Shown one piece after another: positions 1 to 9,105 of a DNA stretch of 38,936 nt. The translations under genes were made by a program, and so were the position numbers. This stretch comes from a bacterium (GTDB lineage: Bacteria; Zixibacteria; MSB-5A5; GN15; FEB-12), in assembly GCA_029211095.1 (NCBI GenBank), contig JARGFS010000010.1, forward strand, positions 1 to 38,936, read 5' to 3'. Under the pieces are notes generated by a model. It saw only the letters and a program-made list of their open reading frames with translations. It was not told the origin of the DNA and did no database searches. The stretch's first letter is position 1; each line of letters opens with the position of its first letter.

Positions 1-8
1 CCAGTTTT

Positions 9-317
9 CTATTTGGTAGCATTGCTTTCATATAGAGAGCGGATATCTTGTTCAATGGAATTGCGTTCAACTTGATCATAGCTCGGAGTATATAGAACAG
101 CAAAACACAGTGTCCCGGTGGAAGCAAACTTCTTCCATCTGGTATTACTCCCGTGTATCTCAACACATTCTCGAATGTTGTTGGATTCACCTACATCGAT
201 CAACGCACCACGATCACCATTTGCCACTATAACGGCGAAGATACCTGGGTCATTCATTATGTCTTTGGTGATAGTATAGGGACCATCAAACTTATGTTTA
301 CCTATTGTAATAGACAT
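9..317 (-). CDS. small GIY-YIG-like protein, copy 1
   Basis: A 102-residue protein, about 40% similar by eye to the product of the gene just upstream, so the two are tandem paralogs. Both share a FxGP start, a central D/LPG(I/V)FAVI strand, an LID(V/I) strand and a late DIR. The order 'PGIFAV', 'LIDVGES', 'NIRECVEIH' resembles the core of GIY-YIG-type domains, where G-I-Y, Y-I-G and an Arg upstream of a His recur. Here the Tyr of YIG and the usual Arg are missing, so nuclease activity is doubtful. The longer frame to 380 overlaps the neighbour; I chose the ATG at 317 because it aligns with the paralog start and has AAGGAG upstream, 22 bases after the neighbour's stop. The fold assignment is inference. 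Confidence 0.6.
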   Translation of the reverse strand: MSITIGKHKFDGPYTITKDIMNDPGIFAVIVANGDRGALIDVGESNNIRECVEIHGSNTRWKKFASTGTLCFAVLYTPSYDQVERNSIEQDIRSLYESNATK

Positions 318-339
318 TTCTCTGTTCTCTCTCCTTCCG

Positions 340-648
340 TCAGTTTCCACACGGGACATCCATTGTTCCACGAATGTCATTTACGAGTATTTCTCGTTTT
401 TTCTTATCATCTGTGGTTTGATATCGTACTACAAAAGCATGCCCGACTGGTTTTGATAGCTTTTGCCATATTCTCTTTCTGGGGTGTTTCTTGACAGATT
501 CACGGGTATTTTCACCTGAGTCTATATCTATCAAAACAGGAGATGTATCCCAAACTGTAATCACAGCAAAAACTCCAGGGAGTGTTTTGAGGTCGCCGCT
601 TGTCATTATTGGTCCTTCGAATTTGTATCCCGCCAGCGTCATCGACAT
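340..648 (-). CDS. small GIY-YIG-like protein, copy 2
   Basis: A 102-residue protein lying between the MarR-type gene and its own paralog. It starts MSMTLAGYKFEGP and ends in DVPCGN; a PPCG-like end is, as I remember it, common in this family of small conserved hypothetical proteins. The GIY-like strand reads 'PGVFAVITV' and the second strand 'LIDIDSGEN', so the canonical YIG is lost. The position usually held by the catalytic Arg is Ser ('TRESVKKH'), and the late acidic position reads VND. An AAAGGAG inside the last codons of the MarR gene probably serves its start, with the stop and ATG 6 bases apart, suggesting translational coupling. Family assignment is by pattern only. Confidence 0.6.
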   Translation of the reverse strand: MSMTLAGYKFEGPIMTSGDLKTLPGVFAVITVWDTSPVLIDIDSGENTRESVKKHPRKRIWQKLSKPVGHAFVVRYQTTDDKKKREILVNDIRGTMDVPCGN

Positions 649-654
649 TATCAG

Positions 655-1257
655 CTAAGCGCTCCTTTGTTCATTTCGGGTTTGGTCTTGACTTTCTATC
701 GTTTTTGAATCAGCATCTTTTTCTCCAATTACATTGAGTTGGCCTGTCTCAAGGATTGGGGCGGCGTCGAGTTGTTCAGCTTCCATGAGATCAACGACTC
801 GTTGAAGGGAGAATGCAATTGTGGCTTGTTCTAACACTGGTAATTGTTGAAGTGCGTTGGCTAGATTATCCTGCAAGGGGGATGGCGCTACTTTTGCAAG
901 CTGTATTCCCTGGTCGGATGCTGTTACATTCACAATTCGTCTGTCATTGCTATCCCGTTCCCTGGACAACAAACCGCGTGATTCAAGCCTGTCGAGGATA
1001 CCAACAATTGTACTTGGGCTAAGAAAGACACTCTTAGAAATGGCAGCAGAATTCAAGGGCCCTTCCTCCACCACACAGAGCAAACATATCAATTGGGGGG
1101 CTGTCAGTTGATGAGTTGTCTTCAACTTTCGGGAATATATGTCAACTGCCTGAATGATTCTCCTCAGGGACCGTAAGACTTGAAGGTCATATCTTGCCTT
1201 TGGCACCGAAGGAATTTGTACGGGCAAGTCAGCTTGTCCATTCGATTTCTTATTCAT
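655..1257 (-). CDS. MarR-family transcriptional regulator
   Basis: A 200-residue winged helix-turn-helix regulator. The order is typical of MarR: an N-terminal dimerisation helix (about 25-50), 'LTAPQLICLLCVVEEGPLNS' leading into the HTH, the recognition helix 'LSPSTIVGILDRLESRGLL', and the wing 'RERDSNDRRIVNVTASDQG'. A polar C-terminal tail of about 50 residues goes beyond the usual 140-150 residues. The ATG at 1257 is preceded by GAGGGAC. It is the first gene of a tightly packed operon with two small paralogs, so it may control them and itself. A short inverted repeat upstream (1299-1311) is a possible operator. The ligand is unknown. Confidence 0.88.
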   Translation of the reverse strand: MNKKSNGQADLPVQIPSVPKARYDLQVLRSLRRIIQAVDIYSRKLKTTHQLTAPQLICLLCVVEEGPLNSAAISKSVFLSPSTIVGILDRLESRGLLSRERDSNDRRIVNVTASDQGIQLAKVAPSPLQDNLANALQQLPVLEQATIAFSLQRVVDLMEAEQLDAAPILETGQLNVIGEKDADSKTIESQDQTRNEQRSA

Positions 1258-1298
1258 TGATGTCCCTCAGAATAGTAATTAACACCATTTCAGCACAC

Positions 1299-1311
1299 CG
1301 ACACATTGTCG
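1299..1311. promoter_or_regulatory. short inverted repeat upstream of marR-type gene
   Basis: CGACA-CAT-TGTCG is a perfect 5-bp inverted repeat about 42 bases before the MarR-type start codon. MarR proteins usually bind palindromes in their own promoters, so this is a candidate operator. It is short enough to be chance. Confidence 0.25.
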
Positions 1312-1441
1312 AGATGCGTAACAGATGACATAACAACATATTACGCCATCTCCTCGTCTTTTCATACGTCAGCCCAACCAATTACAACAACAAGAATCGT
1401 TTCAACACAAATCATTTCTATAAGAAATACAATTTTATTAA

Positions 1442-2404
1442 CGTTGTCAAGAGTACTTCGGACTTCTTTGGGTCAATCAACGGCCATATCATGAACATTG
1501 GACGCTCATTTTAAGCGACCCCAAGAAGGCGGATAAAAGAGAATTTGAAGCGGGCAATTTCAAATCTGTTATGTTTGAGCATGCGATTGAGCGACTAACG
1601 AAAGTCAGGGGATTCAGAATAAGAGGTGCAGAAAACAGTTGTTTTGGTCTTTTGTGAGATCATCGCAACAAATTGATTCACTTTTTCAATGCATCATATT
1701 CACCGACTCCAGACGCATCAGTGGTCCAAGAAGTTGCAACCGAACAGTGCCGGGCATGGTACTACCTACACTCCTGGTTAACTGTTGATTGGGACGATGT
1801 GTTCAATGATTATCGCTCTGATATCAACAATATACATTTGAAGATTTCGAGAAACAGGCAGTTCCTCAACGCCAAGTACGATGAACTCTCGCCACTCATT
1901 GCGAAATTGAAGGCAACAGGCAACATATTCTCTGTATGTCAGGTATGCCAATTCGAATCAGCATTAGAGAATAGTCTTCACAAGCAGTCTGACCTTGAAC
2001 TCATCAGGAAAAGCTGTAGGGTCTGTGAACATCAGGGATGGATATTTAGGATCAGTTGCCCCGACTGCCAGCAATTGGTAGACATAGCAGAACCGTGCGA
2101 GGGAAAGTGTATCAACTGCCAAAGGGATTTTGATTTTGTGACCGTTTTGGAACTTGTAGGACCCGATACTTCTACAGAGGATTATTCGATAAATCCAACT
2201 CTTGTCTACTGCTCTGAATGTAGTACAACTTCTGAGCCGACTGTGATCCCGTTGAATGGGAACCAATATCTTTGTCTTGTATGTTTAGATTTTACGGACA
2301 AAGTGACAGAATGTGAGTATTGCAACGAAACTGTTACTGGCGAACTATATGATACATTTCTCACCGGTTGTTCGATATGCGATGGGTACGGGTTTGATGA
2401 CTGA
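1442..2404 (+). pseudogene. HEPN-like / multi-zinc-ribbon protein, broken by an in-frame TGA
   Basis: The open part (TTG at 1673 to 2404) encodes eight CxxC pairs: CQVC, CRVC, CPDC, CINC, CSEC, CLVC, CEYC and CSIC. That is enough for about four zinc ribbons. The same frame continues upstream through a single TGA at 1655-1657 into protein-like sequence ('LSDPKKADKREFEAGNFKSV', then 'MFEHAIERL') back to a stop at 1439-1441. Immediately after the TGA comes DHRNKLIHFF, whose RNKLIH fits the Rx4H motif of HEPN domains. One CGA-to-TGA change would explain the stop. No good start or ribosome site is visible, and sequence before about 1490 no longer reads as protein, so 5' loss is also likely. HEPN proteins are often RNases in defence or toxin systems; function here is inference. 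Confidence 0.6.
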
Positions 2405-2491
2405 CCCGAGCCTGCTCTACTGGCTTATTTCTTAAGCCGCGCTTACATGTGAACACTTATTGCATGGCTAACCAAACCGCAATGCTTAGTC

Positions 2492-2728
2492 GAACCACGC
2501 GCTGATGTACTTGATAATCCAGAGCCGGAAGTTCTGCTTTCTGGATTTGGAGATTCTTCCTGGAATATGATATTGAGAGCTTGGGTAGCTCATCCGAAAA
2601 GGCACTATATCACACGGTCGGAAATCAACTGTGCAATTGTTCGGAAGTTTCGGGAATCCAACGTTGAGATTCCATTCCCACAGCGAGACCTGCACGTCAA
2701 ATCACTCAACGATTCTTGGCTCAAATGA
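2492..2728 (+). pseudogene. C-terminal remnant of an MscS-family mechanosensitive channel
   Basis: This frame reads EPRADVLDNPEPEVLLSGFG, then DSSWNMILRAWV, and ends with 'VEIPFPQRDLHVKSLNDSW' before a TGA. This is the well-known C-terminal cytoplasmic end of MscS channels (PEPxVxxxxFGDSS ... ELNxAIxxxFxExxIEIPFPQRDLH). The frame stays open only back to a stop at 2450-2452, with no start codon and none of the membrane segments or pore helix. It therefore looks like the end of a gene whose 5' part is deleted. It lies directly after another broken gene. A complete but divergent MscS gene lies at 12062-13132. Confidence 0.75.
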
Positions 2729-3075
2729 GTGGTCAGACAAACTATCTGGCTGCAAAACAGGACCGCTACCACTCTTACATTCCACTCGATTTCGACACGG
2801 CATCCGATGGGTCAAATGTAATTACATCCAATCAGAACACTCGTTGATCTCCCACAATGCTGCCGAGACAAAGAAAGTCAAGAGCCCTTCAAAAGTTCTA
2901 ACAATGTCCAACCGGGGGAGCTTTTCTGTCGCACAGACAAATTGTAGGCCAGCTTGGTCATAAGCATTTCCAACCCTATACCTGACAATAATCAGCGATC
3001 GCCAATTATTAGGTTTTCATTAGTCGTAGATTTTTGGCGTGCTTTTTCTTCAACTACTCCCTACCATTTCCGAAC
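2729..3075. other. intergenic stretch with no recognisable gene
   Basis: About 350 bases between the MscS remnant and the serine hydrolase gene. A 110-codon open frame crosses it but has low-complexity, unprotein-like composition and partly overlaps the MscS remnant out of frame. I see no hairpin terminator or clear promoter. It probably belongs to the same decayed patch as the two remnants upstream. Confidence 0.4.
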
Positions 3076-4797
3076 ATGAATCAAAAGTGGAGACATTCGT
3101 CAGAGAGTCTAACCAGAGCCGCCATCGGATTAGCAGCCATACTTGGCTTGACCGTCCTCCTTTCGGCGGTGGGGTGTCGAGGACTATCAGACTTTCTGGA
3201 TAAATATCTTGTGCTGAGTCAGAAACACTGGGGTTTTAGCGGATCCGCACTTGTAATCTACAAAGATGAGGTTCTGATACAAAAAGGATATGGATGGGCC
3301 GATCAGGAATTCAGGCAGAAGAATGGGTCGGAGACCAAGTTCTTTGTTGGTTCTGTTACCAAACAGTTTACCGCCCTGGCGGTTCTTCTGCTGGAAGAGG
3401 ACGGTCGTCTCAAGCTTGATGACCCAATCACAAAACATATAGCAGAACTTCCCCAACAAGATGCCGCCAACATCACCGTTCACCACCTTCTCTCGCACAC
3501 ATCAGGACTCTACAATTACACGGACGATTCAGAAGTGATGCTTCTGCGAACAACACCGGTCGCATTAAATGAAATAATAGAGGAGGTAAAAAGCCGGGCG
3601 CTGAGGTTCAAACCGGGGACTCGCTTTGAGTACAGTAATACCAACTATGTCCTTCTGGGAGAGATTATAGAACGTGTCTCCAGACAATCATATGAAGCGT
3701 TTCTACATCACCGTATTCTGAAACCGCTGGGAATGCTGTCATCAGGATACGGCCGTCGAGATATGGCTGTCCCCCGGCGCGCCTCCGGCTACACTATGGA
3801 GGAAAGTGGTCACTTAACCAATGCCCCCGCCGCCCGCTTTTCCATGCTCCATAGTGCCGGTGCTCTTTATACGACCACTAACGATCTTGAGAAATGGTAC
3901 GGACTGTTGGCGCGGGGAGATGGCCTTGGAAGTGGACCGATCCAAAAGATGCTGACTCCGTACGCCGGTCACTACGGTTACGGCTTCTGGCTCGAACGCA
4001 AAGATGGACACCGTCACGCTTTTCATGCCGGATTCATTGATGGATACTACAGCAGAATAGATTGGTGGCCTGACAACGGGTTATTTGTGGCTGTTCTTGC
4101 CAACGATGACGAAGCACCGGTTCCCAGAATTGCCAACGGACTGGCCAGTATTGTATTTGGCGAACGACCAATAACACCGGAAGTCCGTAAATCAATCCAG
4201 CTCCCGGTAGAGGCCCTGGTCCCGTATGCAGGTCTGTTCACCGACAGTGCCTCCAATGGCTTATCGGTAACCCTGATTGATCGCACCCTCCAGCTGCAAT
4301 TCAGCATGCAGCCACCCAAACAGCTTGTTCCAGAGGCTGCAGATACTTTCTTTGTTGGGACAGATAACAACCAGCGGGTTATTTATCAGAGAGACCTCAA
4401 TGATTCCATTGTCGGACTTGATCTGTTTGATACCCAGGCCTGGGGAAGTTTCAAAAAGCAGGTGATCAGGCATTCTGATTTACAATCCGAACCAATTGCC
4501 GGGCGATGTGACTCAGTCCCCTCCCTGTCCCAGTATGTTGGCACGTACGAACTTCGCTCAAGATTCGCAGATGGAACTGACAAGTTGGTCATGGAGGTAT
4601 CTTTGTCTGACAATCAGTTGTGCGCTTCTCTCCCCGGAACCAGTCATATTATCTTGCAACACATTGAAAACCACCGTTTTGGCCACCAACTTTCAGGTTT
4701 TTCCATCACCTTTGAGCCAAAATCAGACTCCAAACCTCAAAAATGCCGGGTTGTTCTGGGAAATGCCCGTATCAATGGTGTTCTTATCTCCCGGTGA
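3076..4797 (+). CDS. serine hydrolase (beta-lactamase / class C family), probable lipoprotein
   Basis: A 573-residue exported protein from the ATG at 3076; an upstream TTG at 3034 would add 14 residues that do not look like a signal. The N-terminus has a basic region, a hydrophobic stretch and a lipobox-like SAVGC, suggesting a lipoprotein. The class C beta-lactamase/PBP-like motifs are present, counted from ATG 3076: SVTK at about 93-96 (nucleophile Ser and Lys), YSN at about 186-188, and HAG at about 317-319 in place of KTG. 'HHLLSHTSGLYNY' is also typical of the family. After the catalytic domain there is a C-terminal beta-rich extension of roughly 200 residues. Substrate (peptidoglycan peptide, D-amino-acid peptide or ester) cannot be told. 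No strong ribosome site is visible. Confidence 0.85.
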   Translation: MNQKWRHSSESLTRAAIGLAAILGLTVLLSAVGCRGLSDFLDKYLVLSQKHWGFSGSALVIYKDEVLIQKGYGWADQEFRQKNGSETKFFVGSVTKQFTALAVLLLEEDGRLKLDDPITKHIAELPQQDAANITVHHLLSHTSGLYNYTDDSEVMLLRTTPVALNEIIEEVKSRALRFKPGTRFEYSNTNYVLLGEIIERVSRQSYEAFLHHRILKPLGMLSSGYGRRDMAVPRRASGYTMEESGHLTNAPAARFSMLHSAGALYTTTNDLEKWYGLLARGDGLGSGPIQKMLTPYAGHYGYGFWLERKDGHRHAFHAGFIDGYYSRIDWWPDNGLFVAVLANDDEAPVPRIANGLASIVFGERPITPEVRKSIQLPVEALVPYAGLFTDSASNGLSVTLIDRTLQLQFSMQPPKQLVPEAADTFFVGTDNNQRVIYQRDLNDSIVGLDLFDTQAWGSFKKQVIRHSDLQSEPIAGRCDSVPSLSQYVGTYELRSRFADGTDKLVMEVSLSDNQLCASLPGTSHIILQHIENHRFGHQLSGFSITFEPKSDSKPQKCRVVLGNARINGVLISR

Positions 4798-4871
4798 GAA
4801 AGCCCAGGCCCATAATTAACGCCTCGCTAATAATACATTAATAATTAATCTGCATTTTCTTCGTCAAAAGA

Positions 4872-5585
4872 ATGATAGTGACAGCTGCAAAAATGATAGA
4901 GAAGAAGATTCTGGTAGTCGAAGATGACCCTGATATCCGCGAACTGGTTGGATACAACCTTCGCAAAGAAGGATATAAGGTCTTGTTCGCCTCTTCCGGT
5001 GTTGATGGCCTTGAAATGGCAATCTTTGAAAGGCCGGATTTGATACTTCTGGATATTATGCTTCCGGGGATGGATGGATTTCAGGTATGCCGGGAAATCC
5101 GGCGCTCCGATGTAGTGAGCAAGACTCCAATCATCATGATGACCGCCAAGTCCGATGAGCGGGATATGGTTTCATCCCTTGATATTGGAGCGGATGATTA
5201 CATTACCAAGCCGTTTGGGGTCCGGGTACTGGTTGCCCGGGTCCGCGCCAAGCTTAGAGCCGCCGCGTCACTAAAATCTGACAAAGATATTGTTGAGGCA
5301 GGGGGGCTAAAGATCGATCCGCGGAGCTATTCGGTAACTATTGACGATAAACCAGTCGATCTCACTCTGACCGAGTTTCGGATACTGATGTTACTGACCA
5401 AGAACCCGGGCTGGGTTCTTTCGCGATACGAAATTATTGATGCCGTTCATGGGCAACACATAGTGGTCACGGATCGCTCGGTCGACGTGCAAATATTTGG
5501 GCTTCGCCAGAAATTAGGACGGCTTCGGAATTCAATTGAGACAATTCGGGGTGTCGGCTACAAATTCACCACCCCTTCAAACTAA
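4872..5585 (+). CDS. OmpR/PhoB-family response regulator, orphan
   Basis: A 237-residue two-domain regulator. The receiver domain (about 11-128) has the acidic pair in 'VVEDDPD', phosphoacceptor Asp61 in 'LILLDIMLPGMDGF', Thr91 and Lys113 in 'DDYITKPF'. A linker leads to a winged-helix effector domain (about 145-235) with 'VTDRSVDVQIFGLRQKLG' and 'IETIRGVGYKF', closest in style to PhoB/OmpR. An ATG at 4893 (residue 8) is an equally possible start; neither has a clear ribosome site. No histidine kinase is adjacent, so its partner lies elsewhere. The TonB-dependent receptor starts 385 bases downstream on the same strand and is a plausible target; this is inference. Confidence 0.93.
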   Translation: MIVTAAKMIEKKILVVEDDPDIRELVGYNLRKEGYKVLFASSGVDGLEMAIFERPDLILLDIMLPGMDGFQVCREIRRSDVVSKTPIIMMTAKSDERDMVSSLDIGADDYITKPFGVRVLVARVRAKLRAAASLKSDKDIVEAGGLKIDPRSYSVTIDDKPVDLTLTEFRILMLLTKNPGWVLSRYEIIDAVHGQHIVVTDRSVDVQIFGLRQKLGRLRNSIETIRGVGYKFTTPSN

Positions 5586-5970
5586 CTACATATTCATCAA
5601 TGCCTTACGTAATTCTACTCCCCAGGTAGACTGATTCCATGTGCCTTATTGCAAGGCAAATCGACGAATAATCTTTCCCAAATATAGCGCTAACACAAGC
5701 AGCCGACCTTGTTGCTGTTATGAACAGAGCCAATAAATTCAAGCAAACCAAGCGTGATGGATTTCTGCAATATCTGGGAACATGGGCAATCATGCGCACT
5801 CCGGGATCGCGAGTAATTGAATCACCAATGAGGGGCAACGAGAGTCTGGGGAGACTTCATCGTTCCTCTTCAGGTCCGCAGAAAGTTTGAAGCTGTGTGA
5901 GACGGAATGGTAAGGGAAGTGAGAACATCAGGTTTCATTGGAAACAAGGAATGGTTAAAGGAGAACAAGA
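5586..5970. other. leader region upstream of TonB receptor gene
   Basis: About 385 bases with no supported gene. The only plus-strand frame with an ATG (5720, 57 codons) lacks a ribosome site and resembles nothing I know. The region ends with a strong ribosome binding site, AAAGGAG at 5957-5963, eight bases before the receptor ATG. I could not pick out a convincing promoter or Pho-box-like direct repeat. Its length leaves room for regulator sites. Confidence 0.4.
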
Positions 5971-8900
5971 ATGGAGAAAACTAAAGCTAATTGGAGTGGC
6001 CGGTTCTTTCGGTTGGCAGTGATACTGTTATTGCCCCTGGCCCTGTCTGGTTTGGCGATCACAAGCAACGCGGCTGAGATGGGAAAAATTGCTGGACAGA
6101 TCGTAAATGCGGCGACCGGTGAGACTCTTATTGGGGCTACCATTACGGTCAAGGGGACTGAGTTGGGAGCCATGACGGATCTGGATGGCAACTACCTGAT
6201 CAAATCGGTTCCGGCAGGAACATATACGCTCGTAATAAGCAGCATTGCATATACGCCAGTTGAAATCACCAGCGTTATTGTAACCGCGGGCGAGACTAAT
6301 CGCATCAATACTTCTCTTAAGGAGCAGGCGCATCAGGTTCAGGGAGTTAAAATTGAGGCTCGGGCGGTTCAAAATACTGAAGCAACCATGCTGGTAAAGC
6401 GCCAGAAAGCGGCGGCGGTGAGCGATGCCATAAGTGCGGAGCAGATATCTCGCTCCGGAAGCGGAAATGCAGCCGAAGCAATGGCCAAAGTCACCGGAGC
6501 TTCGGTAGTAGGTGGTAAATTTGTCTATATCCGAGGTCTCGGAGATCGTTACTCAAGTACCAAACTCAATGGCAGCGTTCTTCCGAGCCCGGATCCGGAC
6601 AAGCAGTCAATGCCGATTGACATTATTCCATCCTCCCTGTTGGACAATATTATTGTAGAGAAGACGTTTACACCGGATAAGCCGGGTGATTTTGCCGGTG
6701 GGTCGGTGAACCTCGGAACTAAAGACTATCCGGATGAACGCACCCTGAAGTTCTCTTCCTCAACCGGGTACAACTCAAATACTAACGGTGACAGCGACTT
6801 CCTTTATCAGACTCCGAGCTCAAAAGACTGGCTGGGTTACGATGATGGCAGCAGAAGTCTTCCTGACTATATCCGGGACAATGCGGACTTGCAGGATCGG
6901 GTTAATGAAGAGGTTTCCCATTTTGTGACTTTCAATGAAGACAGTCGGGATTCTCTTTTTCCGCTGGTTGTGTTCATGGACTCTTCTACCCGGGCCTTTT
7001 CAACCGAGATGAAGCCGCAGACCAAAAAAGCACCGCTGGACCAGGGGCATTCAATCTCCTATGGTGACCAGTTCCGACTCTTTGATCGGCCCCTCGGCAT
7101 TACCGGTTCTCTCTCCTACGGTCGCAGCTACCAATCTTATGTGAACGGTTTTGACGGCAAATACAAACTCGCTGGAGGCCAAGGTTCTCAGGGATTGACT
7201 GTTGATCATGAACTTCGGGACTGGCAGGGTATAGAGGAAGTTCTATGGGGCGGTCTTCTCTCGGCCAATGTCGGCGTACACCGTAATCACAAGTTAGGCG
7301 CAACGTTCTCATATACCCGCAACGGGGAATCCACGTCCCGTTACTTGACCGGCATAAATCTGGAACATCTTGATTCCGGACAGACCTTGCGCACCTACGC
7401 CATGACCTATTCTGAACGCAAATTGAATTCCCTTCAGTTCACAGGCAAACATCATCTCCCTCAGTCACTGTTGCTGGAATGGGTTGTATCTGATGCAAAC
7501 ACTAACCAATATGAGCCGGATACCCGCTTCTTCACCGATTACAGTTACTGGGAATCTTATGAAGATGATGAAACCGGTGAACTGATTGATACGCTTCGCT
7601 GGGATATTGATCCCAACCGCTTCCCCACTCCGCAGCGACTCTGGCGGGAGCTGGATGAATCCAACCGGGAATACCGCGCCGATCTGTCCATTCCGGTCAC
7701 TACTCAAATAAAGGGTAAAGTCGGCTTCGCGGCCATACGCAAAGAGCGCTCCAGTCGGGAGGATCGGTACCGCTACTCTCGCGAAGGAAGCAATGACTAC
7801 GATGGCGAAATTGACGTGTATGCCAGTGACGTTGGGATTGATACTTCCTGGACCACCCAATATGGAAATACCACCTACATTTTCCGCAACTACATCAAAA
7901 ACGCATACCAGGACAGAAATCAGTACACCGGTGAGAAGAATGTCGATGCCGTTTACGGCATGGTTGATTTACCACAGCTTGGCCAACTGCGCGTAATCAC
8001 CGGCCTCAGGTATGAGACAACATACATGGAGACCGTTTCGCAGGATTCCACCGTTGGTACTTTGTCAAACGATGGAACCGATGGAAATCCGCGAACCTAT
8101 ACGTATGGTCCCGGAATCTCACGCATAGAAGCAACAGACATTCTCCCATCTGTCAATTTAATCTATGCCCTGAACGACAACATGAATACCCGCTTTGCTT
8201 ATGGACGCACCCTCGCCCGGCCAACTCTTCGGGAAATGTCCGCGGCGGCTTCCGAAGAATTTGGTGTGAGTCGATTCTTCCTGGGGAATCCCAATATAAG
8301 ACAGACATACATCAACAATCTTGATTTCCGCTGGGAATGGTTCATCCGTCCCGGCGAAGTACTGGCCGTAAGCGCATTCCACAAGAGCTTCACTGATCAT
8401 ATTGAGCATGGGATTCTGATTACCTCGGCCAATGGGAACCTCTCCCCTATCAATGTTGACGAAGCAACCGTGCTCGGTGTGGAAGTGGAATTCCGTCGTC
8501 GTCTTGATCATGTCGGATCGCTTTTGAGGAATTTTGTTCTCGGTGGAAATGTAACCCTGGCCAAGTCGGAAGTGGCAATCCCGGAAGATGAGATGCTGTC
8601 GATCAAAGAATTTGATCCAAACGCCTCATCCACCCGCCCCATGGCCGGCCAGTCTCCATATTTGATCAACCTTGACCTTGGCTATTCTACTGCCGACAAC
8701 GGACTACGGGCCTCACTGTTCTATAACGTGTTTGGCCGCCGTCTGGCTTTCAATGCTATGGGCAAGACTCCAAATGTATATGAGATGCCTCGCCACCAGG
8801 TTGATCTGGTTGTATCCAAAAGTCTCCTCTTTGGAGCAACGCTCAATTTCAAGGCCAAGAACCTGCTTGACGAAGATGTTCGGTTTGTTCACGACAATAT

Positions 8901-8988
8901 CGGTCTTCCGGATGGAGTTGAATATGTTTACAGGGAGCATCGTGTCGGTCGGTCATTTTCAATCGGGATGGACTACCAGGTTTGGTAG
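5971..8988 (+). CDS. TonB-dependent receptor with CarboxypepD_reg domain
   Basis: A 1005-residue outer-membrane receptor. It has a signal peptide (about 1-34, cleavage near SNA-AE), a carboxypeptidase-regulatory-like beta domain (about 38-118, 'GETLIGATITVKGTELGAMT' then 'DLDGNYLIKSVPAGTYTL'), a plug domain (about 140-250, with 'VYIRGLGDRYSSTKLNG' and 'DIIPSSLLDNIIVEK'), then a long beta-barrel ending in a terminal aromatic residue (...MDYQVW). Such receptors import large or scarce substrates (siderophores, vitamins, glycans, phosphorylated compounds) using TonB/ExbBD energy. No TonB, SusD or degradative enzyme is adjacent, so the substrate is unknown. The next gene encodes a beta-helix secreted protein of a kind I recall beside such receptors in FCB bacteria. 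Confidence 0.93.
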   Translation: MEKTKANWSGRFFRLAVILLLPLALSGLAITSNAAEMGKIAGQIVNAATGETLIGATITVKGTELGAMTDLDGNYLIKSVPAGTYTLVISSIAYTPVEITSVIVTAGETNRINTSLKEQAHQVQGVKIEARAVQNTEATMLVKRQKAAAVSDAISAEQISRSGSGNAAEAMAKVTGASVVGGKFVYIRGLGDRYSSTKLNGSVLPSPDPDKQSMPIDIIPSSLLDNIIVEKTFTPDKPGDFAGGSVNLGTKDYPDERTLKFSSSTGYNSNTNGDSDFLYQTPSSKDWLGYDDGSRSLPDYIRDNADLQDRVNEEVSHFVTFNEDSRDSLFPLVVFMDSSTRAFSTEMKPQTKKAPLDQGHSISYGDQFRLFDRPLGITGSLSYGRSYQSYVNGFDGKYKLAGGQGSQGLTVDHELRDWQGIEEVLWGGLLSANVGVHRNHKLGATFSYTRNGESTSRYLTGINLEHLDSGQTLRTYAMTYSERKLNSLQFTGKHHLPQSLLLEWVVSDANTNQYEPDTRFFTDYSYWESYEDDETGELIDTLRWDIDPNRFPTPQRLWRELDESNREYRADLSIPVTTQIKGKVGFAAIRKERSSREDRYRYSREGSNDYDGEIDVYASDVGIDTSWTTQYGNTTYIFRNYIKNAYQDRNQYTGEKNVDAVYGMVDLPQLGQLRVITGLRYETTYMETVSQDSTVGTLSNDGTDGNPRTYTYGPGISRIEATDILPSVNLIYALNDNMNTRFAYGRTLARPTLREMSAAASEEFGVSRFFLGNPNIRQTYINNLDFRWEWFIRPGEVLAVSAFHKSFTDHIEHGILITSANGNLSPINVDEATVLGVEVEFRRRLDHVGSLLRNFVLGGNVTLAKSEVAIPEDEMLSIKEFDPNASSTRPMAGQSPYLINLDLGYSTADNGLRASLFYNVFGRRLAFNAMGKTPNVYEMPRHQVDLVVSKSLLFGATLNFKAKNLLDEDVRFVHDNIGLPDGVEYVYREHRVGRSFSIGMDYQVW

Positions 8989-9065
8989 AGGGAAACTGAA
9001 TGAACCTGGTGACTTTCATAGTTAACGAAATAATAGGAAAAAACCCCTGCGTGTTTCATATCGCA

Positions 9066-9105
9066 GTTGCTCAAGTTGGGAGCCACACCATAAGCTGCGA
9101 GCAAC
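9066..9105. repeat. inverted repeat between receptor and beta-helix genes
   Basis: GTTGCTC (9066-9072) and GAGCAAC (9099-9105) form a perfect 7-bp inverted repeat with a 26-base loop in the 266-base gap. No U-run follows, so it is not a classical terminator. It could be an RNA stem that sets relative expression of the two genes. Confidence 0.3.

Noticed and set aside
1655-1657. TGA as a selenocysteine codon
   Set aside because: No SECIS-like hairpin was evident just downstream, the context (LL-x-DHRNK) fits a lost Arg, and no sel genes are visible.
2631-2963. 110-codon plus-strand frame
   Set aside because: It overlaps the MscS remnant out of frame and has no protein-like pattern.
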